In this document: positions 1 through 7,998 of the stretch, one piece after another | How the letters are laid out: every line of letters begins with the position of its first letter | Numbering within the stretch: position 1 is the stretch's first letter | From: Lachnospiraceae bacterium | Lineage (GTDB): Bacteria; Bacillota; Clostridia; Lachnospirales; Anaerotignaceae | Direction of reading: 5' to 3' | Length of the DNA stretch: 33,813 nt | Assembly: GCA_028695945.1 (NCBI GenBank) | Contig: JAQVIB010000002.1 | Coordinates: 1 to 33,813, forward strand | Notes under the pieces: model-generated | What the model saw: only the letters and a program-made list of their open reading frames with translations | Databases searched by the model: none | Told to the model about the DNA's origin: nothing | Translations under genes and position numbers: made by a program

Positions 1-807
1 AAGGCTTGCTGACGGAAGCATGCCAATTGAACCTGTTATCTGGCTTGCTTCATCGGATAAAATATCACCAAAAATGTTAGATGTAACAATTACATCAAAA
101 TGTTTTGGGTTACGTACTAACTGCATTGCGGCATTATCTACATACATATGGTCAAGTATAACCTCAGGATAATCTTTAGCCACCTCAATTACAACTTTTC
201 TCCATAAACGTGAGGTTTCCAAAACGTTAGCTTTATCCACACTTGTAAGGCGTTTATCTCTGCTCATAGCCGCCTCAAAGGCAACCTTTGCAATTCTCCT
301 AATTTCTGTTTCACTGTAGGCCTCTGTATCGTAAGCCTCTGTTCCATATTTCCCATCTCTGTATCCACGGTCACCAAAATATATACCGCCTGTAAGCTCA
401 CGCACAATAAGTATATCAAGGCTGTCGCCAACTATTTCCTTTTTAATAGGTGACGCGTCGCTTAAGGCGTTATGTATAATGGCAGGGCGAAGATTTGCGT
501 AAAGTCCAAGCTGTTCTCTTAGACCTAAAAGTGCCCTTTCTGGACGTTGGTCACCTGGAACATTGTCCCACTTAGGGCCGCCAACCGCACCTAAAATAAC
601 AGAATCAGAATCTTTACATACTTCAACAGTTTCTTTTGGTAAACATTCTCCACAGGCATCAATGGCATTTCCGCCTGCCAAAACCTCTGTAAAATTAAAT
701 TTATGCTGAAATTTTTCGCCTATTACTTCAAGCACCTTTAATGCCTCATCTACTATTTCAGGGCCTATTCCATCGCCCTTAATTACCGCTAAATTAAAGC
801 TTGCCAT
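1..807 (-). CDS. leuB: 3-isopropylmalate dehydrogenase, C-terminus cut by window edge
   Basis: LeuB oxidises and decarboxylates 3-isopropylmalate to 2-oxoisocaproate with NAD, the third step of leucine synthesis in the cytoplasm. I translated 269 codons from the ATG at 807; family members have about 355, so roughly the last 85 residues lie outside the window. Visible family motifs are the N-terminal [13 protein letters not shown], the VGGPKW segment, the substrate-binding [10 protein letters not shown], the SVDKANVL segment and the metal/cofactor region [19 protein letters not shown]. An AGGAGG ribosome site sits just upstream. It is the last visible gene of the leuACDB operon, 41 bases after leuD. 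Frame is open to the edge with no disruption. Confidence 0.97.
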   Translation of the reverse strand, partial: MASFNLAVIKGDGIGPEIVDEALKVLEVIGEKFQHKFNFTEVLAGGNAIDACGECLPKETVEVCKDSDSVILGAVGGPKWDNVPGDQRPERALLGLREQLGLYANLRPAIIHNALSDASPIKKEIVGDSLDILIVRELTGGIYFGDRGYRDGKYGTEAYDTEAYSETEIRRIAKVAFEAAMSRDKRLTSVDKANVLETSRLWRKVVIEVAKDYPEVILDHMYVDNAAMQLVRNPKHFDVIVTSNIFGDILSDEASQITGSIGMLPSASL

Positions 808-848
808 TGTTTTTCCTCCTATATCGAATCAACACTTGGATGAACTTG

Positions 849-1340
849 TTAACCAATTTTACTGCTTGTATATTTAACCAAGCCGCCCTCTGCCATTATC
901 TTTTGCATAAACTCTGGAAAAGGCTCTGACTTATAGGTTTTTCCTGTTGTAACATTAGTAATAACACCTGTTGTGAAATCAACACTAACCTCATCATCTG
1001 CTTTAATGTCGTTTGCCGCTTCTTCACATTCTAAAATTGGCAACCCAATATTAATTGCATTGCGGTAGAAAATACGAGCAAATGTTGAAGCAATAACACA
1101 ACTGATACCTGCACATTTTATAGCAAGAGGTGCATGTTCACGAGATGAGCCACAGCCAAAATTTTTAGTTGCAACAATAATATCGCCTTTTTTAGCCTTG
1201 TTTACAAAGTCTGCGTCAATATCAATCATACAATATTTTGCAAGCTCTTCACCGCTGGATACATTAAGGTATCTTGCTGGTATAATTACGTCTGTATCCA
1301 CGTTATCGCCATATTTAAAAACTCTTCCCTTTGCCTCCAT
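849..1340 (-). CDS. leuD: 3-isopropylmalate dehydratase small subunit
   Basis: LeuD is the swivelling small subunit that, with LeuC, isomerises 2-isopropylmalate to 3-isopropylmalate. The 163-residue protein has the short form found in archaea and Clostridia, not the ~200-residue enterobacterial form. Diagnostic segments are the N-terminal [17 protein letters not shown] and the [10 protein letters not shown] substrate-binding loop, followed by [15 protein letters not shown]. Its ATG overlaps the leuC stop by one base (TAATG), which points to translational coupling that would keep the two subunits in step. Confidence 0.97.
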   Translation of the reverse strand: MEAKGRVFKYGDNVDTDVIIPARYLNVSSGEELAKYCMIDIDADFVNKAKKGDIIVATKNFGCGSSREHAPLAIKCAGISCVIASTFARIFYRNAINIGLPILECEEAANDIKADDEVSVDFTTGVITNVTTGKTYKSEPFPEFMQKIMAEGGLVKYTSSKIG

Positions 1341-2620
1341 TAGTTCATACCTCCTGTAATTTTTTCTGGGTCTGCAATATATCCAACCAGTGCCGATGCC
1401 GCTGCAACAGCTGGGCTTGCAAGGTAAACTTCGCTTTCTGTATGTCCCATTCTGCCTACAAAGTTACGGTTAGTTGTAGAAATTGCCCTTTCTCCTTCAG
1501 CAAGTATACCCATATGTCCGCCAAGGCATGGTCCGCATGTTGGGGTAGAGAAAATTGCACCTGCTTTAATAATATCTTCTGCATATCCAAGCTTAATACA
1601 ATCCAAATAAATCTGCTGTGTTGCAGGAATTACAATGGTTCTTACACGCTTGTGTACCTTTTTGCCTCTTAAAATGTCTGCGGCAATTTTCATATCCTCT
1701 AAACGTCCGTTTGTACATGAGCCAATAACTGCTTGGTCCAGAACAACTTTAAGACTTTCTGCTTCATCAATTGTTTTTGTGTTATCTGGCAAATGTGGGA
1801 AAGAAATGGTAGGACGTAATGTGCTTAAATCAATTGTAATAACCTCATCATACTCTGCGTCCTCATCAGCCTCAAATATTTTATATTTCTTTGTTGTGTG
1901 GTCATTTTCATATGCAATAGTTTTGTCATCTACAGGGAAAATGCCGTTTTTAGCACCCGCTTCAATTGCCATATTTGCCATAGCAAATCTATCATCCATA
2001 GAAAGATGGCTAATACCATCACCAACAAACTCCATAGATTTATATAACGCACCATCAACACCAATTTTTCCTATTATGTGTAAAATAATGTCCTTACCAC
2101 TAATCCATTTAGCTGGCTTACCAGTAAGTACAAATTTAATTGCACTAGGCACTTTAAACCACGCTTCACCTGTTGCCATGCCAATTGCCATATCTGTAGA
2201 GCCAACACCTGTAGAAAAGGCTCCTAATGCACCATATGTACATGTATGGCTGTCTGCACCTATAATAACTTCTCCTGGTGCAACAATACCCTTTTCAGGA
2301 AGAAGTGCATGTTCAATACCCATTTCGCCAACATCATAAAAATGCTTTATGTCCTTTTCCCATGCAAATTCTCTGCTACACTTGCACTGCTGTGCCGCTT
2401 TAATATCCTTGTTTGGTGTAAAATGGTCTAATACAATTACTACTTTTTCTTTGTCAAAAACCTCTGTAGCCCCTGTTTTTTTAAATTCTGGTATTGCTAC
2501 AGCAGTTGTAATGTCGTTGCCCATAACTATATCCAGCTTTGCCTGTATCAATTGCCCTGCTTTAACGCTTTCTAAGCCAGCGTGTGCCGCCAGTATTTTT
2601 TGTGTCATTGTCATTCCCAT
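1340..2620 (-). CDS. leuC: 3-isopropylmalate dehydratase large subunit
   Basis: LeuC is the catalytic, 4Fe-4S-containing large subunit of isopropylmalate isomerase. The protein is 426 residues from the chosen start. The three cluster ligands are visible as one Cys in GSCTNGR and two in [10 protein letters not shown]; the aconitase-family [18 protein letters not shown] segment is also present. I chose the ATG at 2620 ([15 protein letters not shown]) because AGGAGG lies directly upstream. The frame stays open up to 2725, but that extension runs through hairpin repeats and has no family similarity. It is separated from leuA by ~300 bases of structured DNA. Confidence 0.97.
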   Translation of the reverse strand: MGMTMTQKILAAHAGLESVKAGQLIQAKLDIVMGNDITTAVAIPEFKKTGATEVFDKEKVVIVLDHFTPNKDIKAAQQCKCSREFAWEKDIKHFYDVGEMGIEHALLPEKGIVAPGEVIIGADSHTCTYGALGAFSTGVGSTDMAIGMATGEAWFKVPSAIKFVLTGKPAKWISGKDIILHIIGKIGVDGALYKSMEFVGDGISHLSMDDRFAMANMAIEAGAKNGIFPVDDKTIAYENDHTTKKYKIFEADEDAEYDEVITIDLSTLRPTISFPHLPDNTKTIDEAESLKVVLDQAVIGSCTNGRLEDMKIAADILRGKKVHKRVRTIVIPATQQIYLDCIKLGYAEDIIKAGAIFSTPTCGPCLGGHMGILAEGERAISTTNRNFVGRMGHTESEVYLASPAVAAASALVGYIADPEKITGGMN

Positions 2621-2643
2621 TTTATTTTCCTCCTTCAGATATT

Positions 2644-2880
2644 GATTGGAACATCGTTCCAATCCTTGTGTCGATAAAGTTAAAACCTTGAGGGCTCTGC
2701 CCTCAAACACCCACAAGGGTTTCACCGGTCAGCACTTTGCGACCCAAAGCTGTCCTGCGGACAGATGGCATGTCTTTGCCATTGCATAATTGACCAATCT
2801 AAAACCGCATCTCATGCGGTTTTAATAAAGTTTTTGGTCTTGCTTTTTTCAAAAAGCAAGTGGGTTTGGGCAACGCCCAA
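2644..2880. repeat. Cluster of seven hairpins between leuA and leuC
   Basis: This 300-base gene-free gap is packed with inverted repeats, read by eye: 2644-2664 (9-bp arms, loop ATC), 2688-2706 (8-bp arms, loop TCT), 2750-2764 (6-bp arms, loop TGC), 2765-2782 (6-bp arms), 2800-2824 (11-bp perfect arms, loop CTC), 2839-2860 (10-bp arms) and 2866-2880 (6-bp arms, loop AAC). The last two belong to a dispersed repeat also present near 21393. They lie inside the leu transcript, so they could affect message stability or leuA/leuCDB ratio; that role is inference. Confidence 0.8.
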
Positions 2881-2887
2881 GGTTTGT
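2822..2887 (+). repeat. Dispersed two-hairpin intergenic repeat, copy 1
   Basis: About 66 bases match the reverse complement of 21393-21459 with only a handful of differences and small length changes in T runs. Both copies have the order: T-rich lead, hairpin with a poly-T/poly-A stem, GTGGGTTTGGGCAACGCCCA core forming the second hairpin, then GGTTTGT. In the first stem one base pair differs as T-A here and C-G in the other copy, so pairing is kept. No coding capacity is evident. Confidence 0.88.
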
Positions 2888-2920
2888 CTCCAGTATGTTT
2901 GAAATCAGTTCCAGTAACAA

Positions 2921-4579
2921 CTAATCTATAATTTTATTTACGGCACTAACTACCGCCCTAAGTGATGACTTTATAATATTGCTTGATGTTCCTGCACCGA
3001 AACCAACCTTTCCTTTTCCATCAGAAACCTGCACATAAGAAATGGCTCTTGCTTTTGTTCCATATTCCATAGAATGTTCACGGTAATCATTAATTTCAAG
3101 TTTAACCTCAAAATGTTTTTCCAATGCATGTGTAAAAGCGTCAATAATACCATTACCCATGCCACAAATTGTTAATGGCTGTCTGTGATAAGTAATCTCT
3201 GCCTCAACAGTAACCTCTTCGTCATCACTCTTATTAATTTCTCTATATTTCTCAATTGAAATTGGGTTTCTTCCGTCAACATAAGTGTCGAAGAATACAT
3301 TTCTTATAGCACTTGGTGAAACGTCCGTATGGCTTCTATCCGAAAGCTTAGTAATAACAATACTGAAATCCTGCTGAAAAGCTCTTGGTAAAAACATTCC
3401 GTAGTTTTGCTCCAACACAAATGCTACTCCACCCTTTCCAGACTGGCTGTTAATTCTAACAATAGGGTCGTAAGTTCTGCCAACATCCATAGGGTCAATT
3501 GGTAAATAAGGTACTTCCCAATGATCTGGATGGTCTTTCATTCTGTCCATTCCCTTTCTTATTGCATCTTGATGTGAACCCGAGAAAGCTGTATAAACTA
3601 AAGCCCCTGCATATGGATGCCTTGGGTGTACTGCAAGCCTTGTTGTTCTTTCGTAAATTTCAACTGCGGCATCTATATCACTGAAATCCAGTTCTGGGTC
3701 AATGCCCTGAGAGAAAATATTCATTGCAACCGCCATAATATCGGTATTTCCCGTTCTTTCTCCGTTTCCAAATAAAGTTCCCTCAACCCTGTCTGCTCCT
3801 GCCATAATTGCGAGCTCTGTTGCCGCTACGGCAGTGCCTCTATCGTTATGTGCATGAAGGCTGACGATAAGGTTTTCTCTGTTTCTAAGCTTACTGCACT
3901 GGTATTCAATTTGGTCTGCATATATATTTGCTGTTGCCATTTCCACCGTAGATGGAAGATTGATAATAAGCTTCTTTTTTGCAGTTGGTTTAATAACATC
4001 AATTACAGCATTACAAATTTCAACTGCGTAATCCATTTCTGTTCCCGTAAAGCTTTCTGGTGAATATTGAAAAAAGAAATCTGTTTCAGGAATTTTTTCT
4101 GCTTCAGAAATTAAAAGCTTTGCACCCTCAACCGCAAGTGCAGTTGTCTGCTCCATGCTATTCCCAAAAACAACATCTCTTTGCAATGTTGAAGTTGAAT
4201 TGTAAAGGTGAACGATTGCTTTTTTTGCACCCCTTAACGCCTGAAAAGTTTTCTTAATAATTTCCGGACGGCTTTGTGTAAGCACCTGCACCACAACATC
4301 ATCAGGAATTAAGTTTTCATCAATAAGCTTTCTTGCAAACTCAAACTCTGTATCACTTGCCGCAGGAAAACCAATTTCAATTTCTTTAAAACCTATTTTA
4401 ACCAAATAGTTGAAAAACTCCATTTTTTCATCAAGACTCATAGGTATTTCAAGGCTTTGGTTACCATCTCTAAGGTCTACACTACACCAGATAGGTGCTT
4501 TTGTAATAACAGCACTTGGCCATTTTCTATTAGGCATATTCATTGTTGGGTATTGACGGTATTTTGTATAGTTCATCAT
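2921..4579 (-). CDS. leuA: 2-isopropylmalate synthase
   Basis: LeuA condenses acetyl-CoA with 2-oxoisovalerate, the committed step of leucine synthesis. The 552-residue protein resembles the longer LeuA type whose N-terminus contains the YPTMNMPNRKWP-like segment. The TIM-barrel metal and substrate motifs are visible: WCSVDLRDGNQSL near residue 32 and HAHNDRGTAVAATELAIMAGADRVEG in the middle, followed by FGNGERTGN. The C-terminal ~130 residues form the leucine-sensing regulatory domain expected in the family (feedback inhibition is family knowledge). Two adjacent ATGs occur at 4579 and 4576; AAGGAG about ten bases upstream favours the first. It is the first gene after the T-box leader. Confidence 0.96.
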   Translation of the reverse strand: MMNYTKYRQYPTMNMPNRKWPSAVITKAPIWCSVDLRDGNQSLEIPMSLDEKMEFFNYLVKIGFKEIEIGFPAASDTEFEFARKLIDENLIPDDVVVQVLTQSRPEIIKKTFQALRGAKKAIVHLYNSTSTLQRDVVFGNSMEQTTALAVEGAKLLISEAEKIPETDFFFQYSPESFTGTEMDYAVEICNAVIDVIKPTAKKKLIINLPSTVEMATANIYADQIEYQCSKLRNRENLIVSLHAHNDRGTAVAATELAIMAGADRVEGTLFGNGERTGNTDIMAVAMNIFSQGIDPELDFSDIDAAVEIYERTTRLAVHPRHPYAGALVYTAFSGSHQDAIRKGMDRMKDHPDHWEVPYLPIDPMDVGRTYDPIVRINSQSGKGGVAFVLEQNYGMFLPRAFQQDFSIVITKLSDRSHTDVSPSAIRNVFFDTYVDGRNPISIEKYREINKSDDEEVTVEAEITYHRQPLTICGMGNGIIDAFTHALEKHFEVKLEINDYREHSMEYGTKARAISYVQVSDGKGKVGFGAGTSSNIIKSSLRAVVSAVNKIID

Positions 4580-4633
4580 AATTTTTTGCTCCTTCTCATT
4601 TAGTTATTCTATGTATTTCTTCAAATTTGAAAT

Positions 4634-4672
4634 AAAAAAAGCCCTTCGTCTCCTATAATAGAGACGAAGGGC
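4634..4672 (-). terminator. T-box transcription terminator
   Basis: On the minus strand a GC-rich 12-bp stem (GCCCTTCGTCTC paired with GAGACGAAGGGC, short A/T loop) is followed by seven T. It directly follows the T-box antiterminator sequence, so it is the conditional terminator of the leu leader, upstream of leuA. Confidence 0.95.
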
Positions 4673-4955
4673 ATAACCTCCGTGGTACCACTCTCATTTG
4701 TTCCCAAAGGGAACACACTTAATACGGATACAGGCAGTAAACCTAATCAGTTCTGCTGTATATCCTGTCATTATAACGGTTGACCTCCGATTCCACCTAT
4801 TAACATTCTAAAATGGTTGTTTTTTCAGCGAATCACTCCAAGGCGAGTTCAATTTCTCTCGTATTACTGCCTCGCACCACACGGCAGCTCTCTGAAAATC
4901 TTAAGAAATTTACTATTCCTCTTCACAGTGTTATTAAAACTATTCAATTGATGTT
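4634..4955 (-). promoter_or_regulatory. T-box riboswitch, leucine CUC specifier
   Basis: The ~320-base leader of the leu operon has the T-box layout on the minus strand. Stem I begins near 4935 and contains an AGTA element (loop-E 5' side), the AGAGAG distal-loop sequence and the GTGGTGCGAGGCAG strand. The loop-E 3' side GAA (4850-4848) is followed directly by CTC at 4847-4845, a leucine codon in the specifier position. The conserved T-box AGAGTGGTACCACGG lies at 4694-4679, followed by the intrinsic terminator. Known mechanism: uncharged tRNA-Leu pairs with the specifier and the T-box bulge and allows read-through into leuACDB. The transcription start near 4955 is inferred from the promoter. 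Confidence 0.95.
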
Positions 4956-4962
4956 GAAAACT

Positions 4963-4991
4963 AATCTATCACACTTGTGCCGTGTTGTCAA
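4963..4991 (-). promoter_or_regulatory. Sigma-A promoter of leu operon
   Basis: On the minus strand TTGACA (4991-4986), a 17-base spacer and TAGATT (4968-4963) form a near-consensus promoter just upstream of stem I of the T-box. Confidence 0.85.
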
Positions 4992-5064
4992 CACAAAATT
5001 AAATAAAATTTTCATTCTTTCTTAGCACAAAAATTTTACTTATAACCTTTTTCACACAACTATC

Positions 5065-6378
5065 CTACACCTCGGCGGCTACTGCAACTACTTCAATATC
5101 GTGCGGCTTACATCTACTTTCAGATGGTTCATTAAATGTATTTGCTTTTAGAAATCTACTTAATACAGGATACAACACAATTGATATAACTCCGCCGCAA
5201 AAACCGTTATTATAAAGATTTGCACCTCCTGCTGAAATTCCTGATTTAAGAACAGCTGAAGAATGAATAATAGCTGCAAATGTGCCTGCCACAAAACCAT
5301 AAGTACCCGCCACAGGTGCAAGGGTTGTACCAAAAAGCACTGCCATTTGAATTCCTGGAGTTGTAGGTGAATAGGTAGGGCTTATTAAACCACCAATAAA
5401 AATTCCTAACATAACAGGTATAATATTTTTAGCGTGCTTTCCGTTTGCACTAAACCCAATAATTGTGAAAATTCCACCAAGAGTAGGCCCATTCAAGTCA
5501 CCCTTAATTAAAAGCAAGTATGTTGTACAAATAATTGTGTTTACACCCATGTTTACAAGTACAGCACCAATTCCATCAAGATATGTAAAATCGTCCTTTC
5601 CTAAACCAGGTCTTTTTAGCAATGTAATATAATTTTTAAAAGCGTTATCCCTATCTGCCAAATATCCGCACAGAATGAACACAAGTGACAACATGTATAG
5701 GAAAATTCCAAACTGCATATTGTTTCCCGTTGACCAACAACCCTGATTATCAAATGAAAAATTTAAACTATGCATCACCGGTACCATTATCATTGCCAAT
5801 AAACCAACCGCAAACCCCACGTTGTAAAGATTTAAACCACGTAAAATTACGTTTGTGTGTATAGCAAGTAAAGGTATTACAAACCCTATTATAATCCCTA
5901 CAATAACAGCATAAAATACAGATAGTGGTGTTACTCCATTATGCAAATATGCAACTCCAACAATAGGCCCCAAGGATGTTGCCAAAAGACCACTCATAAG
6001 GTTTTTGCTAAATTTTTCTTTGCATATAACGCCAAGTAAATATGTTCCTAAAAGAATAAACCACATTGTATAAATATTTTTTCCAAAAAATCCAAATCCA
6101 GCCATTAACCCAACTGTTAAAATACTTCGTCCGTGCATAGGCAAGTGGTTTAGCCTCATTAAAATTGCGGAAAAAAGCGTTACTAATGCCACATTAAAAA
6201 AAGCGGCAGCCACCCCGGCAAGTGCAATGTAATCGGTGATTAATATTGCTTTACTGTAAAAAATTGCCTTCATGCCTTCTGGTATAGTGCGGTAATCCCC
6301 CAAAATGATTCCCACAATAGCTATACACACCGAAGTAAAGTACACCCAATGATAGTGTTTTCTGGATTCTCTGTCCAT
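5065..6378 (-). CDS. DUF1576 family polytopic membrane protein, possible transporter
   Basis: I recognise this as a DUF1576 protein; no biochemical function is known to me. It has 437 residues and about a dozen hydrophobic segments from residue 12 to 410, with a hydrophilic tail. It contains an internal duplication: GFFGKN at 96-101 corresponds to a GFSANGKHAKN segment at 308-318, TSLGPIVG (134-141) to TTLAPVAG (351-358), and NLYNVGFAVG (183-192) to NLYNNGFCGG (387-396). Such twofold repeats are typical of secondary transporters, so a transport role is inferred. AGAAGGGG precedes the ATG. It diverges from the Ldh2-family dehydrogenase across 146 bases, with overlapping promoters, which suggests a shared substrate or signal. 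Confidence 0.85.
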   Translation of the reverse strand: MDRESRKHYHWVYFTSVCIAIVGIILGDYRTIPEGMKAIFYSKAILITDYIALAGVAAAFFNVALVTLFSAILMRLNHLPMHGRSILTVGLMAGFGFFGKNIYTMWFILLGTYLLGVICKEKFSKNLMSGLLATSLGPIVGVAYLHNGVTPLSVFYAVIVGIIIGFVIPLLAIHTNVILRGLNLYNVGFAVGLLAMIMVPVMHSLNFSFDNQGCWSTGNNMQFGIFLYMLSLVFILCGYLADRDNAFKNYITLLKRPGLGKDDFTYLDGIGAVLVNMGVNTIICTTYLLLIKGDLNGPTLGGIFTIIGFSANGKHAKNIIPVMLGIFIGGLISPTYSPTTPGIQMAVLFGTTLAPVAGTYGFVAGTFAAIIHSSAVLKSGISAGGANLYNNGFCGGVISIVLYPVLSRFLKANTFNEPSESRCKPHDIEVVAVAAEV

Positions 6379-6447
6379 TTTTCAAATACCCCTTCTCTCC
6401 CTGAATTGTGTTGCACTGTTTTTTTTTTCATACAATGAATTTTTATG

Positions 6448-6476
6448 CTTACAATACTTAAATATTGTAGTATAAT
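6448..6476 (+). promoter_or_regulatory. Promoter of the Ldh2-family dehydrogenase gene
   Basis: CTTACA (6448-6453), a 17-base spacer and a perfect TATAAT (6471-6476) precede the gene starting at 6525. The weak -35 and its overlap with a palindrome suggest regulation. Confidence 0.7.
6450..6469. promoter_or_regulatory. Candidate operator, perfect 7-bp inverted repeat
   Basis: TACAATA (6450-6456) and TATTGTA (6463-6469) are separated by CTTAAA. The palindrome overlaps the -35 of the rightward promoter and contains the -10 of the leftward promoter, so one bound dimer would cover both. The regulator is not evident in the window. Confidence 0.6.
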
Positions 6477-6492
6477 CAAGAAAGCTAGTCAA
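6464..6492 (-). promoter_or_regulatory. Promoter of the DUF1576 gene
   Basis: On the minus strand TTGACT (6492-6487), a 17-base spacer and TACAAT (6469-6464) match a sigma-A promoter. It interleaves with the rightward promoter at 6448-6476. Confidence 0.7.
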
Positions 6493-6524
6493 CAAAATAT
6501 TAACTTTATTCAAGGAGGAATAAG

Positions 6525-7619
6525 ATGGCTTACGTTAGTATTCAATACGAAGCAATGAAAAAATTAAGCAATCATGTATTTTCTAAACTTGGCTTCACAG
6601 ATGATGAAAGCAAAATAATTACCGACGTTTTACTTATGAGTGATATGTACGGCATTGAATCCCACGGAGTTCAGCGAATGGTTCGCTACTATAACTCCAT
6701 CAAAAACGGAAGAATTCACATGGATAGTAAATGGGAAATCGTTCACGAAACTCCAATAAGTGCCGTTATAGACAACAACCACGGAACTGGACAATTAGTT
6801 GGCCACTTCGCCATGAACAAAGCTATAGAAATGGCTAAGAAAAATGGTGTTGGTCTTATTTCTGTGCGTAATTCAAACCACTACGGAATTGCTGGTTACT
6901 ATGCAAAATTAGCATGTGATGAAGGCTTAATTGGCATTTCAACTACCAACAGCGAGGCTATTATGGTACCTACAAATGGTCGTGTGGCTATGCTTGGCTC
7001 TAATCCAATTGCAATTGCAATGCCCGCTAAACCTTATGACTTTTTCTTTGATGCTTCTACAACAGTTGTAACTAGAGGCAAGGTTGAAGTTTATAACAAA
7101 AAAGGCGAACCTCTCCCTGAAGGATGGACAATTAATGCCGCTGGTCAAGCTGGCTCTGATGCTCAGGACATTCTTAAAAATATCGATGAAAAAAATGGCG
7201 GAGGCATTCTTCCACTTGGTGGTGCAACCGAAAAATTAGGCGGTCATAAAGGATATGGCTATGGAATGATAGCAGAAATTTTATCCTCTATCCTTTCACA
7301 GGGTCTTACTTCAAACCATACCCACATTGGTGCTTTAGGCGGAACTTGCCACAGCTTTATTGCCATTAACCCTAACCTTTTTGGCGACCCAGAAGCTATT
7401 AAAGCACATTTCAGCACATATTTAGAAGAACTTCGCCAGTCTCCAAAAGCAGAAGGTCAAACAAGAATTTACACCCATGGCGAAAAGGAAGTTGAAGCCT
7501 ATGCTCTTCGCCTTAAAGAAGGTTTCCCTGTAAACGAAAACACAATTAAAGAAATGAAAGTTATTTGTGACGAGTATGGAATTGATATGGAAAGCTATCT
7601 AGGCAAACTTGATATCTAA
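6525..7619 (+). CDS. Malate/L-lactate dehydrogenase family (Ldh2) NAD(P)-dependent oxidoreductase
   Basis: This 364-residue protein belongs to the Ldh2 family (malate, L-sulfolactate, L-lactate and ureidoglycolate dehydrogenases), which is unrelated in fold to classical LDH/MDH. Family signatures are MYGIESHGVQRM with His47, the GTGQLVGHFAM segment near residue 87, RNSNHYGIAGYYA with His119, and the C-terminal GGHKGYGYGMIAEILS. The product reversibly oxidises a 2-hydroxy acid to a 2-oxo acid with NAD(P); the true substrate cannot be read from sequence. AGGAGG eight bases upstream fixes the ATG. It is a single gene ended by a terminator at 7697-7732 and diverges from a DUF1576 membrane protein, a possible carrier for its substrate (inference). 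Confidence 0.92.
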   Translation: MAYVSIQYEAMKKLSNHVFSKLGFTDDESKIITDVLLMSDMYGIESHGVQRMVRYYNSIKNGRIHMDSKWEIVHETPISAVIDNNHGTGQLVGHFAMNKAIEMAKKNGVGLISVRNSNHYGIAGYYAKLACDEGLIGISTTNSEAIMVPTNGRVAMLGSNPIAIAMPAKPYDFFFDASTTVVTRGKVEVYNKKGEPLPEGWTINAAGQAGSDAQDILKNIDEKNGGGILPLGGATEKLGGHKGYGYGMIAEILSSILSQGLTSNHTHIGALGGTCHSFIAINPNLFGDPEAIKAHFSTYLEELRQSPKAEGQTRIYTHGEKEVEAYALRLKEGFPVNENTIKEMKVICDEYGIDMESYLGKLDI

Positions 7620-7696
7620 AAAAACGAATAATATTTAATTTTTTATCTACTTTAACACCGCAATTTTTTTGCCCATAGTAGGTCGAATAAGATGAA

Positions 7697-7732
7697 AAAA
7701 CAAAGTGTATATTTAAACACTTTGTTTTTTTT
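7697..7732 (+). terminator. Rho-independent terminator after the Ldh2-family gene
   Basis: A 12-bp stem (AAAACAAAGTGT with ACACTTTGTTTT, loop of eight) ends in eight T. It lies about 75 bases after the stop codon. Confidence 0.85.
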
Positions 7733-7858
7733 GGTCTTAAAATATATTTTGAATACCATCCATAGTTACTGTTCTTAATTATTTAAATTTAATTGACTTA
7801 ATAAAGATATTTTGTCAAATAATATAGCTGTTAATCTAATTAAGTAATTCTATGTTCA

Positions 7859-7887
7859 TTGACATTTTTGCTTAAATGTGTTACATT
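7859..7887 (+). promoter_or_regulatory. Promoter of the opuA operon
   Basis: TTGACA (7859-7864), 17-base spacer and TACATT (7882-7887) lie 111 bases before the first codon of the ATPase gene. The rest of the 379-base gap 7620-7998 is A/T-rich with a terminator at its left end; I see no other gene in it. Confidence 0.75.
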
Positions 7888-7897
7888 TACAAAGTGA

Positions 7898-7921
7898 CAA
7901 CTTTAATTTTTCATAAAGTTG
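7898..7921 (+). promoter_or_regulatory. Inverted repeat at the opuA transcription start
   Basis: CAACTTTA (7898-7905) and TAAAGTTG (7914-7921) form perfect 8-bp arms around an 8-base spacer, about 11 bases after the -10. It may be a repressor operator or a 5' hairpin in the leader; the sequence alone does not decide. Confidence 0.5.
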
Positions 7922-7998
7922 CTTGTTTGTATGCTGCATCACACATGTTACAAATATTTATTTACTTTAATAGAGCGAAGGGAGGTTATTAAATATAT

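Noticed and set aside
2621-2725. In-frame N-terminal extension of leuC
   Set aside because: It reads through hairpin repeats, has no family similarity, and the ATG at 2620 has an ideal AGGAGG site.
4813-5025. Open frame on the plus strand over the leu leader
   Set aside because: It is the antisense of T-box stem I and the leu promoter, with no ribosome site.
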